A stretch of DNA of 64,000 bases from Piscirickettsia litoralis (lineage in GTDB: Bacteria > Pseudomonadota > Gammaproteobacteria > Piscirickettsiales > Piscirickettsiaceae), in contig NZ_MDTU01000001.1 in NCBI RefSeq assembly GCF_001720395.1, positions 1,860,858 through 1,924,857 of the forward strand. Direction: 5' to 3'. Within the stretch, counting starts at the first letter, position 1. Each line of letters opens with the position of its first letter. The notes under the pieces were generated by a model. The model ran no database searches. It saw only the letters and a program-made list of their open reading frames with translations, and was not told where the DNA came from. A program made the translations under genes and the position numbers. This document shows, piece after piece, positions 1-8,067 of the stretch.

Positions 1-1148
1 GGCGCTGTGTCCATTGGGTTTTATGTTAATTATCTGTTTGCAAAAATAAGTTTTTTCAGGGTGCTGAGGGCAGTGGTATTCCACAAGTGATGGCAGCGTT
101 GAGCGTCAAGCAGCAAGCTTCTCGCAAGCATTTAGTCTCAGTACGCATCGCCATCGGTAAGTTCTTTTTGACGGTATTAGGTTTTTTGTGTGGTGGTTCC
201 ATCGGTCGTGAAGGGCCAACGATCCAGTTAAGCGCCGCTATTATGAACTCGCTCGGGCGTTGGGGGAGTTTTCATCGTCATGATGTCGAACGTGGTTTAT
301 TATTGGCTGGTGGTGCCGCCGGAATTTCAGCTGCGTTTAATACACCGTTGGCGGGGATTGTTTTTGCGATTGAGGAGCTTTCAGGCTCGTTTGAAAAGGG
401 AATTAGCGGTACGATAGTTACGACCGTGATTTTAGGCGGGATTATCTCACATTATATTTTGGGGAATTACTCATATTTTGGTACCAGTACAGCGATTTTG
501 GATATCACCTCAGGTGGTTGGTATCCGATTGTTATCTGTGCTGTTTTGGGTGGTTTGCTCGGCGGTATTTTTAGTACTTTATTGCTTTCTTTAACTTGGT
601 TACTTAGAAATTTTGCCAGAGTTCACCCATTAATTTTAGCGGGCATCATGGGCTTAATATTAGCCATTATCGGGGTGCTTACTCATGGCTCGATCTTTGG
701 CAGTGGCTATCAAGAAGCAAAAGCGGTGGTGACAGGCACAGGGTCGGTATCTGATTATTATGGCCCACTAAAAATGCTCGCTAATTTAGTTACATATTTA
801 AGTGGCATTCCTGGTGGTATTTTTGCGCCTTCACTATCGGCCGGAGCTGGTTTTGGACAGTTATTGTCTCTTGCTTTGCCAGATCATTTTCATCAAGCGG
901 TGATTATATTAGGTATGGTGGCCTTTTTCTCAGGTGTTGTACAAAGTCCCATTACCTGCTTCGTGATTGTGTTAGAGATGACGAACAGTGTTTCAGGCAA
1001 TATGATTTTACCTATCATGTTAACGTCTGTGATGGCGACTGCGTTCTCCCGTATTGCCTGCCGCCAACCGCTTTATCATTCTTTGGCTAAGCGCTATTTG
1101 CGTAAGCCAGAAATCAGAGTGGGCTTAGGCTTAAAAGCGCGAAACTAG
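1..1148 (+). pseudogene. ClC-family chloride channel/antiporter, 5' part outside window, frame broken
   Basis: This is the 3' portion of a voltage-gated ClC-type chloride channel or H+/Cl- antiporter of the inner membrane. Three family signatures are visible: GSGIPQV at 69-89, GREGP near 204-218 and GIFAPSLSAG near 816-845. Several long hydrophobic helices lie between them. The first GTG/ATG of the long frame (87) falls inside the ion-path motif, so it cannot be the true start; the gene begins left of the window. Bases 1-56 read in another frame (GAVSIGFYVNYLFAKISF). Adding one T to the T6 run at 51-56 joins the two parts as F-F-Q-G-A-E-G-S-G-I-P. The gene is therefore truncated by the window and carries a -1 frame break as given. 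Family assignment is secure; whether the break is real is not. Confidence 0.85.
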
Positions 1149-1157
1149 CTGCCGAGC

Positions 1158-1670
1158 TTAATTGTTATTTTTAGCAGATGCTAAAGTCGTCTGAATAAAG
1201 TCCGTTTTTGCTCCAGCATAATCATTGCTATCGGTAAATTGAGGAGCTAACTCTAATTTGTGCTCGGCGTATTGTTGAGCAACTGTAGGGTGCGTGCGCA
1301 GATAGTCTCTAAACAATAAGTGTCGCTGCCAAAAGTCACTTGTTGTTTCGACAAGGTGAATATGATGAGTATGTAAGCCTTGGTCGTTTAGACGTTGGAA
1401 ATAGCGACGTTCAGGAAGTTCTTTTTCATATTGACAGATATAGTTGTAACCTAGCTTGATGATTGTAGGCACAATACATTGATCTGCGATTTGTAATAGA
1501 TCAACCCCTATTAAAATATCGATGATGGGTTTTGCCGTAAGCCCTGGGACAGCAGTGCTGCCGATATGCTCTATCGCAGTAATCCACTGGCCGGCTTGAC
1601 TCAATAATAGCTTTTTTTCTTGTTGATAGCGCTGTGGCCAGTCTGGGTTATAAGGTGCTAGGTGAATCAT
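1158..1670 (-). CDS. GrpB/UPF0157 family protein
   Basis: A 170-residue GrpB-domain protein, a nucleotidyltransferase-fold family of unknown cellular role. The family pattern is clear: an N-terminal YNPDWPQRY block, then [20 protein letters not shown] around residues 35-55 with the GS and D residues typical of the nucleotidyltransferase fold, and a C-terminal YxxxKxxFI-like segment. Length is normal for a stand-alone GrpB protein. Its ATG overlaps the stop of the upstream ferredoxin gene by four bases (ATGA), so the two are probably translationally coupled. It converges on the ClC gene with only nine bases between stops. No substrate can be inferred. Confidence 0.85.
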   Translation of the reverse strand: MIHLAPYNPDWPQRYQQEKKLLLSQAGQWITAIEHIGSTAVPGLTAKPIIDILIGVDLLQIADQCIVPTIIKLGYNYICQYEKELPERRYFQRLNDQGLHTHHIHLVETTSDFWQRHLLFRDYLRTHPTVAQQYAEHKLELAPQFTDSNDYAGAKTDFIQTTLASAKNNN

Positions 1671-2035
1671 TCTTCAAGGTGACCATCCAGAGCACAGTGA
1701 AAGGCAAACTCATTAACCACTTCGCCTTTGATTAAATGCTCTTGAATAATGCGCTCAAGTACCTCAGGGGTGCAGGAGTGGTACCAGACACCATCGGGGT
1801 AAACCACGGCAATGGGGCCTTGTTTGCAGAGCCTTAGACAGTTGGCTTTGGTTCGATAAACCTCGCCACTTTGGGCAAGACCAAGTTCGTTTAATCTATT
1901 TTTTAAGTAATTCCAAGAAGTTATACTGTCTTCTTTATTGCAGCATTTCGGCACAGATTGATCAGCACACAAAAAGATATGGCGTTTGATGTTGCAGATA
2001 TTGAGTTTATCGCGAGTTTCTTCTAAATTGAGCAT
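1667..2035 (-). CDS. Thioredoxin-like [2Fe-2S] ferredoxin
   Basis: A 122-residue protein of the thioredoxin-fold 2Fe-2S ferredoxin family (the type related to the NuoE subunit). Candidate cluster ligands are [10 protein letters not shown] near residues 23-33 and the pair CLRLC near residues 66-70, followed by the family's [13 protein letters not shown] block. Such proteins carry electrons in the cytoplasm; the partner is not evident here. It is the first gene of a two-gene unit with the GrpB gene and lies downstream of rnpB on the same strand, with about 80 bases between. The start ATG is consistent with the family N-terminus; no strong Shine-Dalgarno is seen. Confidence 0.85.
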   Translation of the reverse strand: MLNLEETRDKLNICNIKRHIFLCADQSVPKCCNKEDSITSWNYLKNRLNELGLAQSGEVYRTKANCLRLCKQGPIAVVYPDGVWYHSCTPEVLERIIQEHLIKGEVVNEFAFHCALDGHLEE

Positions 2036-2114
2036 CTTGACTCTCTACAGCGGATTGCTATTTAAGTATGAGTAAAATAATAAGAGAATCAGTATACAGT
2101 GATGAGAATAAGGA

Positions 2115-2464
2115 TGTCGAGTCAGCCTATAAGCCGGGTTCTGTCGTGAATAGTCATTCATCTGGGATACATGTCGCCATGTACCTCAAGCAACCTACCC
2201 AACCTCAGTATGGGCCATACCGTTGAGGTTCTATTTGGTCTTGCTTCAGGTGGGGTTTACCATGCCACGCAATGTTGCCATGCGCGCGGTGCGCTCTTAC
2301 CGCACCCTTTCAGCCTTACCGGTGATCAATCACTTAGGCGGTCTACTCTCTGCTGCACTTTCCGTAGGCTCGCGCCCCCCAGGCGTTACCTGGCACCTTG
2401 CCCTATGAAGCCCGGACTTTCCTCTATAGCCAACGGCTACAGCGACTATCCAGCCGACTCGAAC
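2115..2464 (-). ncRNA. rnpB: RNase P RNA (type A)
   Basis: The catalytic RNA of ribonuclease P, which matures tRNA 5' ends. Read on the minus strand it starts near GAGTCGGCTGGATAGTCGC and contains the conserved block GGAAAGTCCGGGCT followed by CCATAGGGC-like and GTGCCAGGTAACGCC sequences. It ends with the conserved GAACCCGGCTTAT close to its 3' end. The 5' GAGTC pairs with 3' GACTC to form helix P1, which fixes the ends to within a few bases. Length of about 350 nt is normal for type A. Reading frames across it on the plus strand are spurious. Confidence 0.95.
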
Positions 2465-2470
2465 CGCTCT

Positions 2471-2498
2471 ATTATAAGGGGATATTTCACTTCGTCAA
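2471..2498 (-). promoter_or_regulatory. Sigma-70 promoter of rnpB
   Basis: On the minus strand TTGACG (2498-2493) and TATAAT (2476-2471) are separated by 16 bases. Transcription would begin around 2464-2465, exactly at the predicted 5' end of RNase P RNA. The near-consensus boxes and the match in position make this one of the best-supported promoters in the window. Confidence 0.8.
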
Positions 2499-3085
2499 TA
2501 AAAAGTTGCTTTTATGGGGCTGTTGATAGGTTGGAGTAGGCTGTTTGGTGTCCACAGTCAACGGGTTGTTCTAGTTATCTTTGTTAAAGGAGCTAGCATT
2601 TGGTTGTTGTATAACTAAAGTGTAAATAGTTTATGTTATTTGTTAATGTTTTTTGTCATGTGTATTTTTATGTAAAATAAAATTATAGCTATTTTTCCTA
2701 AATTTTTATTTTAAAGTGTCGTTATTTCCATATATGGGTGGTAATAGTTATTTAATTTCCTTTATTTATAAAGTTAGGTGTGTTTTTTATGTTAATTTCA
2801 TTTTAAAATTCTAGCATTTCATTTTCTGTTGTTGCTTAAATGTTAACACTTGTTAATAATGTGTTGACTTGATGTTAAGATTCGTTATATAACGTAATTC
2901 ATGCGGTTTATATAACACAGTTAATCTGATGGAGTAGGGCATGAAACTAAAACCACCTTCTTGATTTAGAATTCTTGCTTCCATCTATGCATTGTTGAGC
3001 TGTTAATATTTAATCTTAAAGCTTGATAATAATCAGCTATTTTTCATTGTTAATTATTCTAATGTATTTTATTGGAGAAACCTTT
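2499..3085 (+). other. Long AT-rich leader region of the subtilase gene
   Basis: About 590 bases without a convincing gene. It contains a likely promoter (2864-2891) and, at 2941-2964, a seven-codon frame (MKLKPPS then TGA) preceded by GGAG. Reading through that TGA gives FRILASIYALLSC, so the stretch resembles a signal peptide interrupted by a stop. The remainder is very AT-rich with no recognisable RNA or repeat. Confidence 0.5.
2864..2891 (+). promoter_or_regulatory. Putative promoter of the subtilase gene
   Basis: TTGACT at 2864-2869 and TATATA at 2886-2891 are separated by 16 bases. If used, the mRNA leader would be about 190 nt. The block GTTGAC...GTTATATAA is also found in front of the next protease gene (4651-4679), which supports a shared promoter design. 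This is inferred from sequence only. Confidence 0.45.
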
Positions 3086-4531
3086 ATGCAAAAAAGAAAA
3101 TTGTCTCTTGCTATCGCTGTAGCGGGAATAGGCCTTCTTAGCCAGGCTTACGCAGGTGAAGTTAATCTTATTGTAAAATATAAGCCAGAAAATTCTTCTC
3201 TTATGAATTTAAACGCGATGTCATCTTCTTCAACAAGTGGTTTAAAGGTCACGAAATCACAGCCTATTAACGCTGACACTCAGCTTGTGACGGTAGAAAC
3301 TAAAGACAGTGACTCTATGTTGCTGATGTCTGCAAATAGTGCATCTGCTGGCGATAGTTCTGCTAAAGTTGATTATAAAACAGCACGAGAATTCATGGAT
3401 GCGCATCCGGACGTTGTATATGCGCTTCCAGCAAAATCAACGATGAAAGCCTTTGATGTACAAAAAAAAGCAATCTCTAGTCCTAATACGGGAACAGGTG
3501 TGCGTGATGATTGGGGAAAACAATGGGATATGGATAGTGATGGTTATGGTTACGGTATTGGTGTAAATGAAGCTTGGCGATTGATACAGAATCCAGCGGG
3601 GACTTATGTTGCCGTGGTTGATACGGGGCTTGCTGTTCAAGCTCCTGAAGATATTAGTAAGGAAGTTGTGGATAATGGGCTGCCTTATTTTCATTATGAA
3701 AACAATAAAACTGTAGTAGATTACAATGTTTATCAACAAAGTGGCCACTTTCATGGAACTCATGTTGCAGGCACAATTGATGCGAATGGTCCAGAGGTTA
3801 CTGGAGTGGCAGGCCCAATAGACTCTATTAAAGTTGCTCCGGTAAAAGCACTGGCTGACGAAGGGTCTGGAAACACTTATGCCATTATGGAAGCGGTAAA
3901 ATGGTCAGCAGGTGTTCCAGTATCTGGTGTACAGACTAACAACTACCCGGCTAAGGTTATTAATTTAAGCTTAGGGATGTCACGTTATTATACTGAAAAT
4001 GGTCAAGAAAAAACCTATTATAGTGAGAGTTATTGGAAAAATAATGTCATACCAAGCATGTGTGCTGCTTGGTATGATGCTGCAAAGAGTGCGGAGGATG
4101 AAGGTGCAACCTTGGTGATTGCCGCAGGAAATGATAGCCATGAGTTATGGAATGATATTCCATCAGGTTGTCAAAATTTCAAATCGATAGTTGTTGAGGC
4201 GACTGGCCCTACAGGAAAAAAATCATATTACTCGACTTATTCAACAAATGATTGGAAATTACAAAGCACTGTGGTGAGAGCGCCTGGTGGAGATGCTGAT
4301 TTTGGTGAAGCAGGAGAAATTTACTCTACTGTGAATGATGGCTATGGCTATATGCAAGGTACAAGTATGGCAACACCCCATGTTGCTGGAATGGTGAGTT
4401 TGATTTATTCGGTAGACCCTACAGTGACACCAGATGATGTGGCAACTATTTTAAATCAGTCTGCGTACGACAATACTGGTGTGTTAAGTGCACAGAAAGT
4501 TGTGAGTACTACTATTAATAGGATGAAATAA
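3086..4531 (+). CDS. Secreted subtilisin-like serine protease (S8 family)
   Basis: A 481-residue exported subtilase. The ATG at 3086 is chosen over an upstream in-frame start because it has TTGGAGAAA before it and begins a clean signal peptide (MQKRKLSLAIAVAGIGLLSQAYA, predicted cut before GEV). Residues about 25-125 look like an I9-type propeptide. The catalytic domain carries the full triad: Asp179 in VVDTG, His223 in HGTHVAG and Ser427 in GTSMATPHVAG. A GYGYGIGV segment precedes the catalytic domain. The enzyme would be secreted to periplasm or medium and self-processed. It is followed by a papain-like protease gene with a similar leader, suggesting an extracellular protease locus. No anchor or C-terminal extra domain is visible. 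Confidence 0.92.
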   Translation: MQKRKLSLAIAVAGIGLLSQAYAGEVNLIVKYKPENSSLMNLNAMSSSSTSGLKVTKSQPINADTQLVTVETKDSDSMLLMSANSASAGDSSAKVDYKTAREFMDAHPDVVYALPAKSTMKAFDVQKKAISSPNTGTGVRDDWGKQWDMDSDGYGYGIGVNEAWRLIQNPAGTYVAVVDTGLAVQAPEDISKEVVDNGLPYFHYENNKTVVDYNVYQQSGHFHGTHVAGTIDANGPEVTGVAGPIDSIKVAPVKALADEGSGNTYAIMEAVKWSAGVPVSGVQTNNYPAKVINLSLGMSRYYTENGQEKTYYSESYWKNNVIPSMCAAWYDAAKSAEDEGATLVIAAGNDSHELWNDIPSGCQNFKSIVVEATGPTGKKSYYSTYSTNDWKLQSTVVRAPGGDADFGEAGEIYSTVNDGYGYMQGTSMATPHVAGMVSLIYSVDPTVTPDDVATILNQSAYDNTGVLSAQKVVSTTINRMK

Positions 4532-4592
4532 GGGAGTTATAACTCTTCTGTTTTAGCTAATACTGGCCCTTGTTATTATTGAGATTAATAAG

Positions 4593-4810
4593 GGCTTATA
4601 CCTGTTTGAAACTTTTTAAAAATAATGAGTGTTATTTTTTGTAAAAAATTGTTGACGGCTTGGTGCTGCTGTTATATAAATGTTTCTATGCTTTTGCAGG
4701 GATGGCGGGATGATAAAAATGGAAATGGCAACTTATCTTTATTTTTTTCCTTGATTGAATAAAAATTCCCGATCATTATAGCAATAGGCTTTTAACCTGT
4801 TGAAACTATT
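4593..4810 (+). repeat. Pair of imperfect ~24-bp direct repeats
   Basis: The two copies are 4593-4617 (GGCTTATACCTGTTTGAAAC...) and 4787-4810 (GGCTTTTAACCTGTTGAAAC...). They share GGCTT, ACCTGTT and TGAAACT with small indels. One copy lies upstream and one downstream of the promoter candidate at 4652-4680, so they could be regulator sites or a decayed duplication. Confidence 0.4.
4652..4680 (+). promoter_or_regulatory. Promoter candidate for the papain-like protease gene
   Basis: TTGACG at 4652-4657 and TATAAA at 4675-4680 have an optimal 17-base spacer. The same GTTGAC / GTTATATAA architecture occurs before the subtilase gene. The following leader of roughly 340 nt before the GTG start is unusually long. 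Confidence 0.55.
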
Positions 4811-5021
4811 ACATTGATTTGATTTATACTATTGTTGATGAATTTAAGTTTTATAGTTTTGCTTGCCTAGTATTCGTCAATTCATTTATTTAATTTAATT
4901 TAATTTTAAATCGGCATGGAGGTCTATATTTGGGGTTTATTCTAGGTTTATTTGATTAGAGTTTATTAACCTATTTTTTTATTTTTTGTTAATTTTACAT
5001 TATCTATATGGAGATACTTTT

Positions 5022-5836
5022 GTGCTTAAGAAAAGTAAAGTCGCTATAATTTCATCCTCTCTAGTTTTATCTGCTGCGACCTATGCAGGAACAGTTCAAA
5101 TTGTTGGATTGATGCACTGAACCAAGAACAACTAAATCCACCACCACCAGTAAGTCAGTTGTGTAATCTTGAATTAGGTAAAACACTGGGTATTCCTGAT
5201 GCAAATGGTGGTTGGGAAGGGTCTTGGGGGCCTTATGTATTAAAGCAGATCAATGATCATGGTTATATGACGGTTAATAAAGAGCCTACAGGTATATGTG
5301 GTGGCTTAACCAGTTACCCAGTAAATAGCCCTGATACAAGCAATCCAATGTCTGTACATGATTTCCAGGCAAATAGTTACAAAGGCTTTACTAAGCAAAA
5401 CTGGAACAAAATTTTACCTACAGCAAATAACTTTCCTATTGACCCAGCAGAGGCAGATAAAGTATTAACAGGTGTTAAGCGAGCGATTGGTTTAGGGCAT
5501 CGCGTTACTTTTGGAACATTACTTGATACTAATGGGAGCTTAAAATACCATAATGGTGCTGTGGGTGAGTACAATGGTGTTGAAAATGATACTTGGGTAT
5601 TGACTAGTCAAATAGCGCAGGATGCTAGAAATGGCTCAATTAATGCAGGCCATGAGATGATTATCACCGGGTATAATGATACTGCGTGCGCAACCTATAA
5701 AGAGGGCTGGTTTGGGAAAGAACAACAGCAGTGCGGAATTTTAACATTACGCAATTCATGGGGAAATACTGGTGATTATTACATAACTTATGACCACTTT
5801 AAAACGCTTGTTATGGAAGCTCAGGAAATTAAATAA
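5022..5836 (+). pseudogene. Secreted papain-like (C1) cysteine protease, frame broken after the signal peptide
   Basis: A C1A-type cysteine protease. GTG at 5022, preceded by TATGGAGA, opens a signal peptide (MLKKSKVAIISSSLVLSAATYAG) that stops at 5118-5120. In another frame the sequence continues without a stop from SSNCWIDALNQEQ, which carries a Cys-Trp pair that could be the nucleophile. It goes on through GGWEGSWGPYVLKQI and GHEMIITGYND (catalytic His) to LRNSWGNTGDYY (catalytic Asn region). One missing base around 5090-5095 would join the parts into a 271-residue protein. That protein would have almost no propeptide, unlike typical papains. As given, the downstream part lacks an export signal, so the product would be absent or cytoplasmic. 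Confidence 0.75.
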
Positions 5837-5860
5837 AGAACAGATTGTTAAATAGAATAA

Positions 5861-5888
5861 AAAGGCGTGATAATAACGCCTTTTTTTT
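5861..5888 (+). terminator. Rho-independent terminator
   Basis: A stem AAAGGCGT/AACGCCTTT with a short loop is followed by eight T. It ends the protease transcript. The A-rich 5' side makes it usable in the opposite direction for fabI as well. Confidence 0.8.
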
Positions 5889-5905
5889 AGAGCTAAATTT
5901 ATAAT

Positions 5906-6661
5906 TTACCCAACTAGATTATAGCCGCCATCAACAAATAAAGTTTGCCCTGTCATACCACTCGCTGAGTCACTGACAAGAAAACTTGCCAGTCCACCGA
6001 CCTCTTCTTTATTAATAATACGTTTCATTGGTGATTTTCTTTCAGTATTTTTTAATAATTGATCAAGGTCTTTAATCCCTGTTGCAGCGCGTGTCGGCAT
6101 TAAACCAGGGGAAATACCATAGACGCGGATATTTTTTTCAGCAAGTTCGACGGCTAAATATTGAATGCTCGTCTCAAGGGCGGCTTTGACAGGCCCCATC
6201 ATATTATAATTTTCCATGACTTTTTGTGCACCTAAATAGCTCATGCTGATCAAAGCACCGCCGTGAGGCATTAGTTTTTCAGCATGCTTAGCAATGCGAA
6301 CAAATGAATGACAGGAAATATCCATTGCTTGAGTAAAACCTTTACTGGAAGTATCTACAAGACGGCCTTGTAATTCATGAGGTTTAGCAAAGGCGAGTGA
6401 ATGAATAACAAAGTCAAGGGCCTGCCATTTTTCTTGAATATGAGAGAATAATGTGTTGACACTCTTTTCATCGGTGACATCGCATTGATAAAGTTCTGCT
6501 GAAAACTCGTTGGCAAGAGGTTGTACCTGTTCATATGACTTTTCACTGCGATGGGTTAAAATAAGTTCTGCGCCCTGTTCTTTAAGTATTTTGGCACAAC
6601 CAAAAGAGATGCTATCACGGTTGGCTAGGCCGATGATAAGACCTTTTTTTCCTGTAAGCAT
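5906..6661 (-). CDS. fabI: Enoyl-[acyl-carrier-protein] reductase (NADH)
   Basis: The last reductase of type II fatty-acid elongation: it reduces trans-2-enoyl-ACP with NADH in the cytoplasm. The 251-residue protein has the short-chain dehydrogenase fold with the FabI-type nucleotide site (GLIIGLANRDSISFGCAK, residues 7-24). FabI's catalytic spacing is present as Tyr142 and the Y152-x6-K159 pair in NYNMMGPVKAA, followed by GISPGLMPTRAA and the C-terminal GQTLFVDGGYN. ATG is preceded by AAGGAG at good distance. The gene stands alone and converges on the protease locus with a shared terminator. Confidence 0.93.
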   Translation of the reverse strand: MLTGKKGLIIGLANRDSISFGCAKILKEQGAELILTHRSEKSYEQVQPLANEFSAELYQCDVTDEKSVNTLFSHIQEKWQALDFVIHSLAFAKPHELQGRLVDTSSKGFTQAMDISCHSFVRIAKHAEKLMPHGGALISMSYLGAQKVMENYNMMGPVKAALETSIQYLAVELAEKNIRVYGISPGLMPTRAATGIKDLDQLLKNTERKSPMKRIINKEEVGGLASFLVSDSASGMTGQTLFVDGGYNLVG

Positions 6662-7022
6662 AATAACTCCTTGATAAGTAATTAGTTAATGTGTTTTAAC
6701 CTTACAGAATCTATAAGTTGGCTTCAAGTGAGGTAAAATTGGTTTAAAGTTTGATGAGGACTCTCTAAGGAACAAGGTATTTAATTACTTAGGTGGTTTT
6801 TATTGTTATAGCAAGCCTAATGAGCAGTCATACCACTTTCTATATGGTCGGCGTGAAACTAATGCTTTTTTCTTCAAAGTCAGAGTAAATGGTATAGCAA
6901 ATAGAGAAATAATTGCTGTGAAAAACAATAAATCGTTAAAAACGATGGTCATGTATCTATGTTAATTTAGCAATCAACAAGACACATCATCGTTTATCAA
7001 TGGGATGTTATAGCCCACCCTA
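6662..7022. other. Intergenic region with an unassigned open stretch
   Basis: Between fabI and the LysR gene. The plus strand is open from 6732 to 6965 (about 77 codons) but has no start codon near its beginning. It translates to FNYLGGFYCYSKPNEQSYHF and similar sequence that I do not recognise. It may be a decayed gene fragment or chance. No repeat ends or RNA signature are visible. Confidence 0.4.
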
Positions 7023-7955
7023 TTATTCGTAATCTTTATAGCGGATCTTATTTTCAGCACGTGCTTGTCTTGCCATTTTTTGTGAGAATTCACGAAACCA
7101 TTGATGCCCTGGATCTTGTTGATTTTTTTTATTCCAAGCCTGAATGAGCCTAACTTTTGGCACTTTAATTGGACATTTTTGTATTTTTAAATTGCCTTGC
7201 TCTCTCATTAAAAATGCCAAGCCACGTGGTAGTGTTGCAATGAGGTCAGAGTATTGTAGGCAGCGAGGGATAGAGGCAGGGTGGTAGGTCGTTAAGCTGA
7301 CTTTACGTTTTTGTTTTAAGTATGGGATGATTTGTAGCTCATCATTAGGCTGGAGTGCAAGATGCTCTGCGTTCATAAAGTCTGAGGTCGTCATTTTTTT
7401 ATGTGCGAAAGGGTGATCCTTTCGCATGATACAAAAAAGGGGTGATTCAAAAAGAATATCTCGATGAATATGTGTTGGAGCTGGTTTATCTAAGCTGATG
7501 ACTATGTCTATTTGCTTATCCTTTAGGTCTAATAGATCATAAGCTTCTTTTATTTTAAGTGGGCAAACACGGATTTTCATGTTGCTATTATGGTCGTGAA
7601 TCCATTTAAGGAGGTGTGGTACAAGGACCATTTCAGCAAAGTCTAACGTTGCAATATTGAAGGTTCTATCGCTAGTGTAAGGATCAAACTCTTGTTGGGC
7701 TGTGATTAATTTTTCAGTACTGATTAAAATATCTTCAACTTGGCTTTGAATGCTTTTAGCAAAGGGGGTGAGTTCTAAGCCTTGACGGCTACGGACAAGT
7801 AGGGCGTCGTTAAAGTCTTGGCGTAATTGCTTTAAAGCATGACTGACAGCAGGTTGGCTTAAATGCAGTTTATCAGCAGTTATTGAAACGCTTTTCTCTT
7901 TAAGTAACGTGTTGAGAGTATGGAGTAAATTAAGATTAAAATTTCGTATATTCAT
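7023..7955 (-). CDS. LysR-family transcriptional regulator
   Basis: A 310-residue LysR-type regulator. The N-terminal winged helix-turn-helix is clear (NLNLLHTLNTLLKEKSVSIT...LSQPAVSHALKQLRQ, residues 7-45), followed by the linker helix and a periplasmic-binding-protein-like effector domain. The RNFNLNLLHTL start resembles the NodD/LeuO-like branch. It is divergent from an MFS exporter gene with 112 bases between starts. By the usual LysR arrangement it probably controls that exporter and itself. The effector is unknown. Confidence 0.9.
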   Translation of the reverse strand: MNIRNFNLNLLHTLNTLLKEKSVSITADKLHLSQPAVSHALKQLRQDFNDALLVRSRQGLELTPFAKSIQSQVEDILISTEKLITAQQEFDPYTSDRTFNIATLDFAEMVLVPHLLKWIHDHNSNMKIRVCPLKIKEAYDLLDLKDKQIDIVISLDKPAPTHIHRDILFESPLFCIMRKDHPFAHKKMTTSDFMNAEHLALQPNDELQIIPYLKQKRKVSLTTYHPASIPRCLQYSDLIATLPRGLAFLMREQGNLKIQKCPIKVPKVRLIQAWNKKNQQDPGHQWFREFSQKMARQARAENKIRYKDYE

Positions 7956-8067
7956 TTATCTAATGTTCATTATAAAAACTATTCATTTTATTTATATCAT
8001 AAATATTGCTAAGATCATAGCTCAATCTCGATAATTTCCTTTATTTTTTGAAAGAGTAGGAGTTTTT

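Larger units (their letters stand above)
4532..5021 (+). other. Intergenic region between the two protease genes
   Basis: No gene is seen in this 490-base AT-rich stretch. It holds an imperfect hairpin (GCCCTT...AAGGGC, about 4566-4597) without a clear T-run, a strong promoter candidate (4652-4680), and two copies of an imperfect direct repeat at 4593-4617 and 4787-4810 flanking that promoter. The leader after the promoter is about 340 nt. Confidence 0.5.

Noticed and set aside
2171-2539. Open frames on the plus strand across rnpB
   Set aside because: They run antisense through a highly conserved RNase P RNA and resemble no protein.
7956-8067. A LysR binding box in the LysR/MFS intergenic region
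   Set aside because: Several T-N11-A arrangements occur by chance in such AT-rich DNA; no convincing dyad could be chosen.
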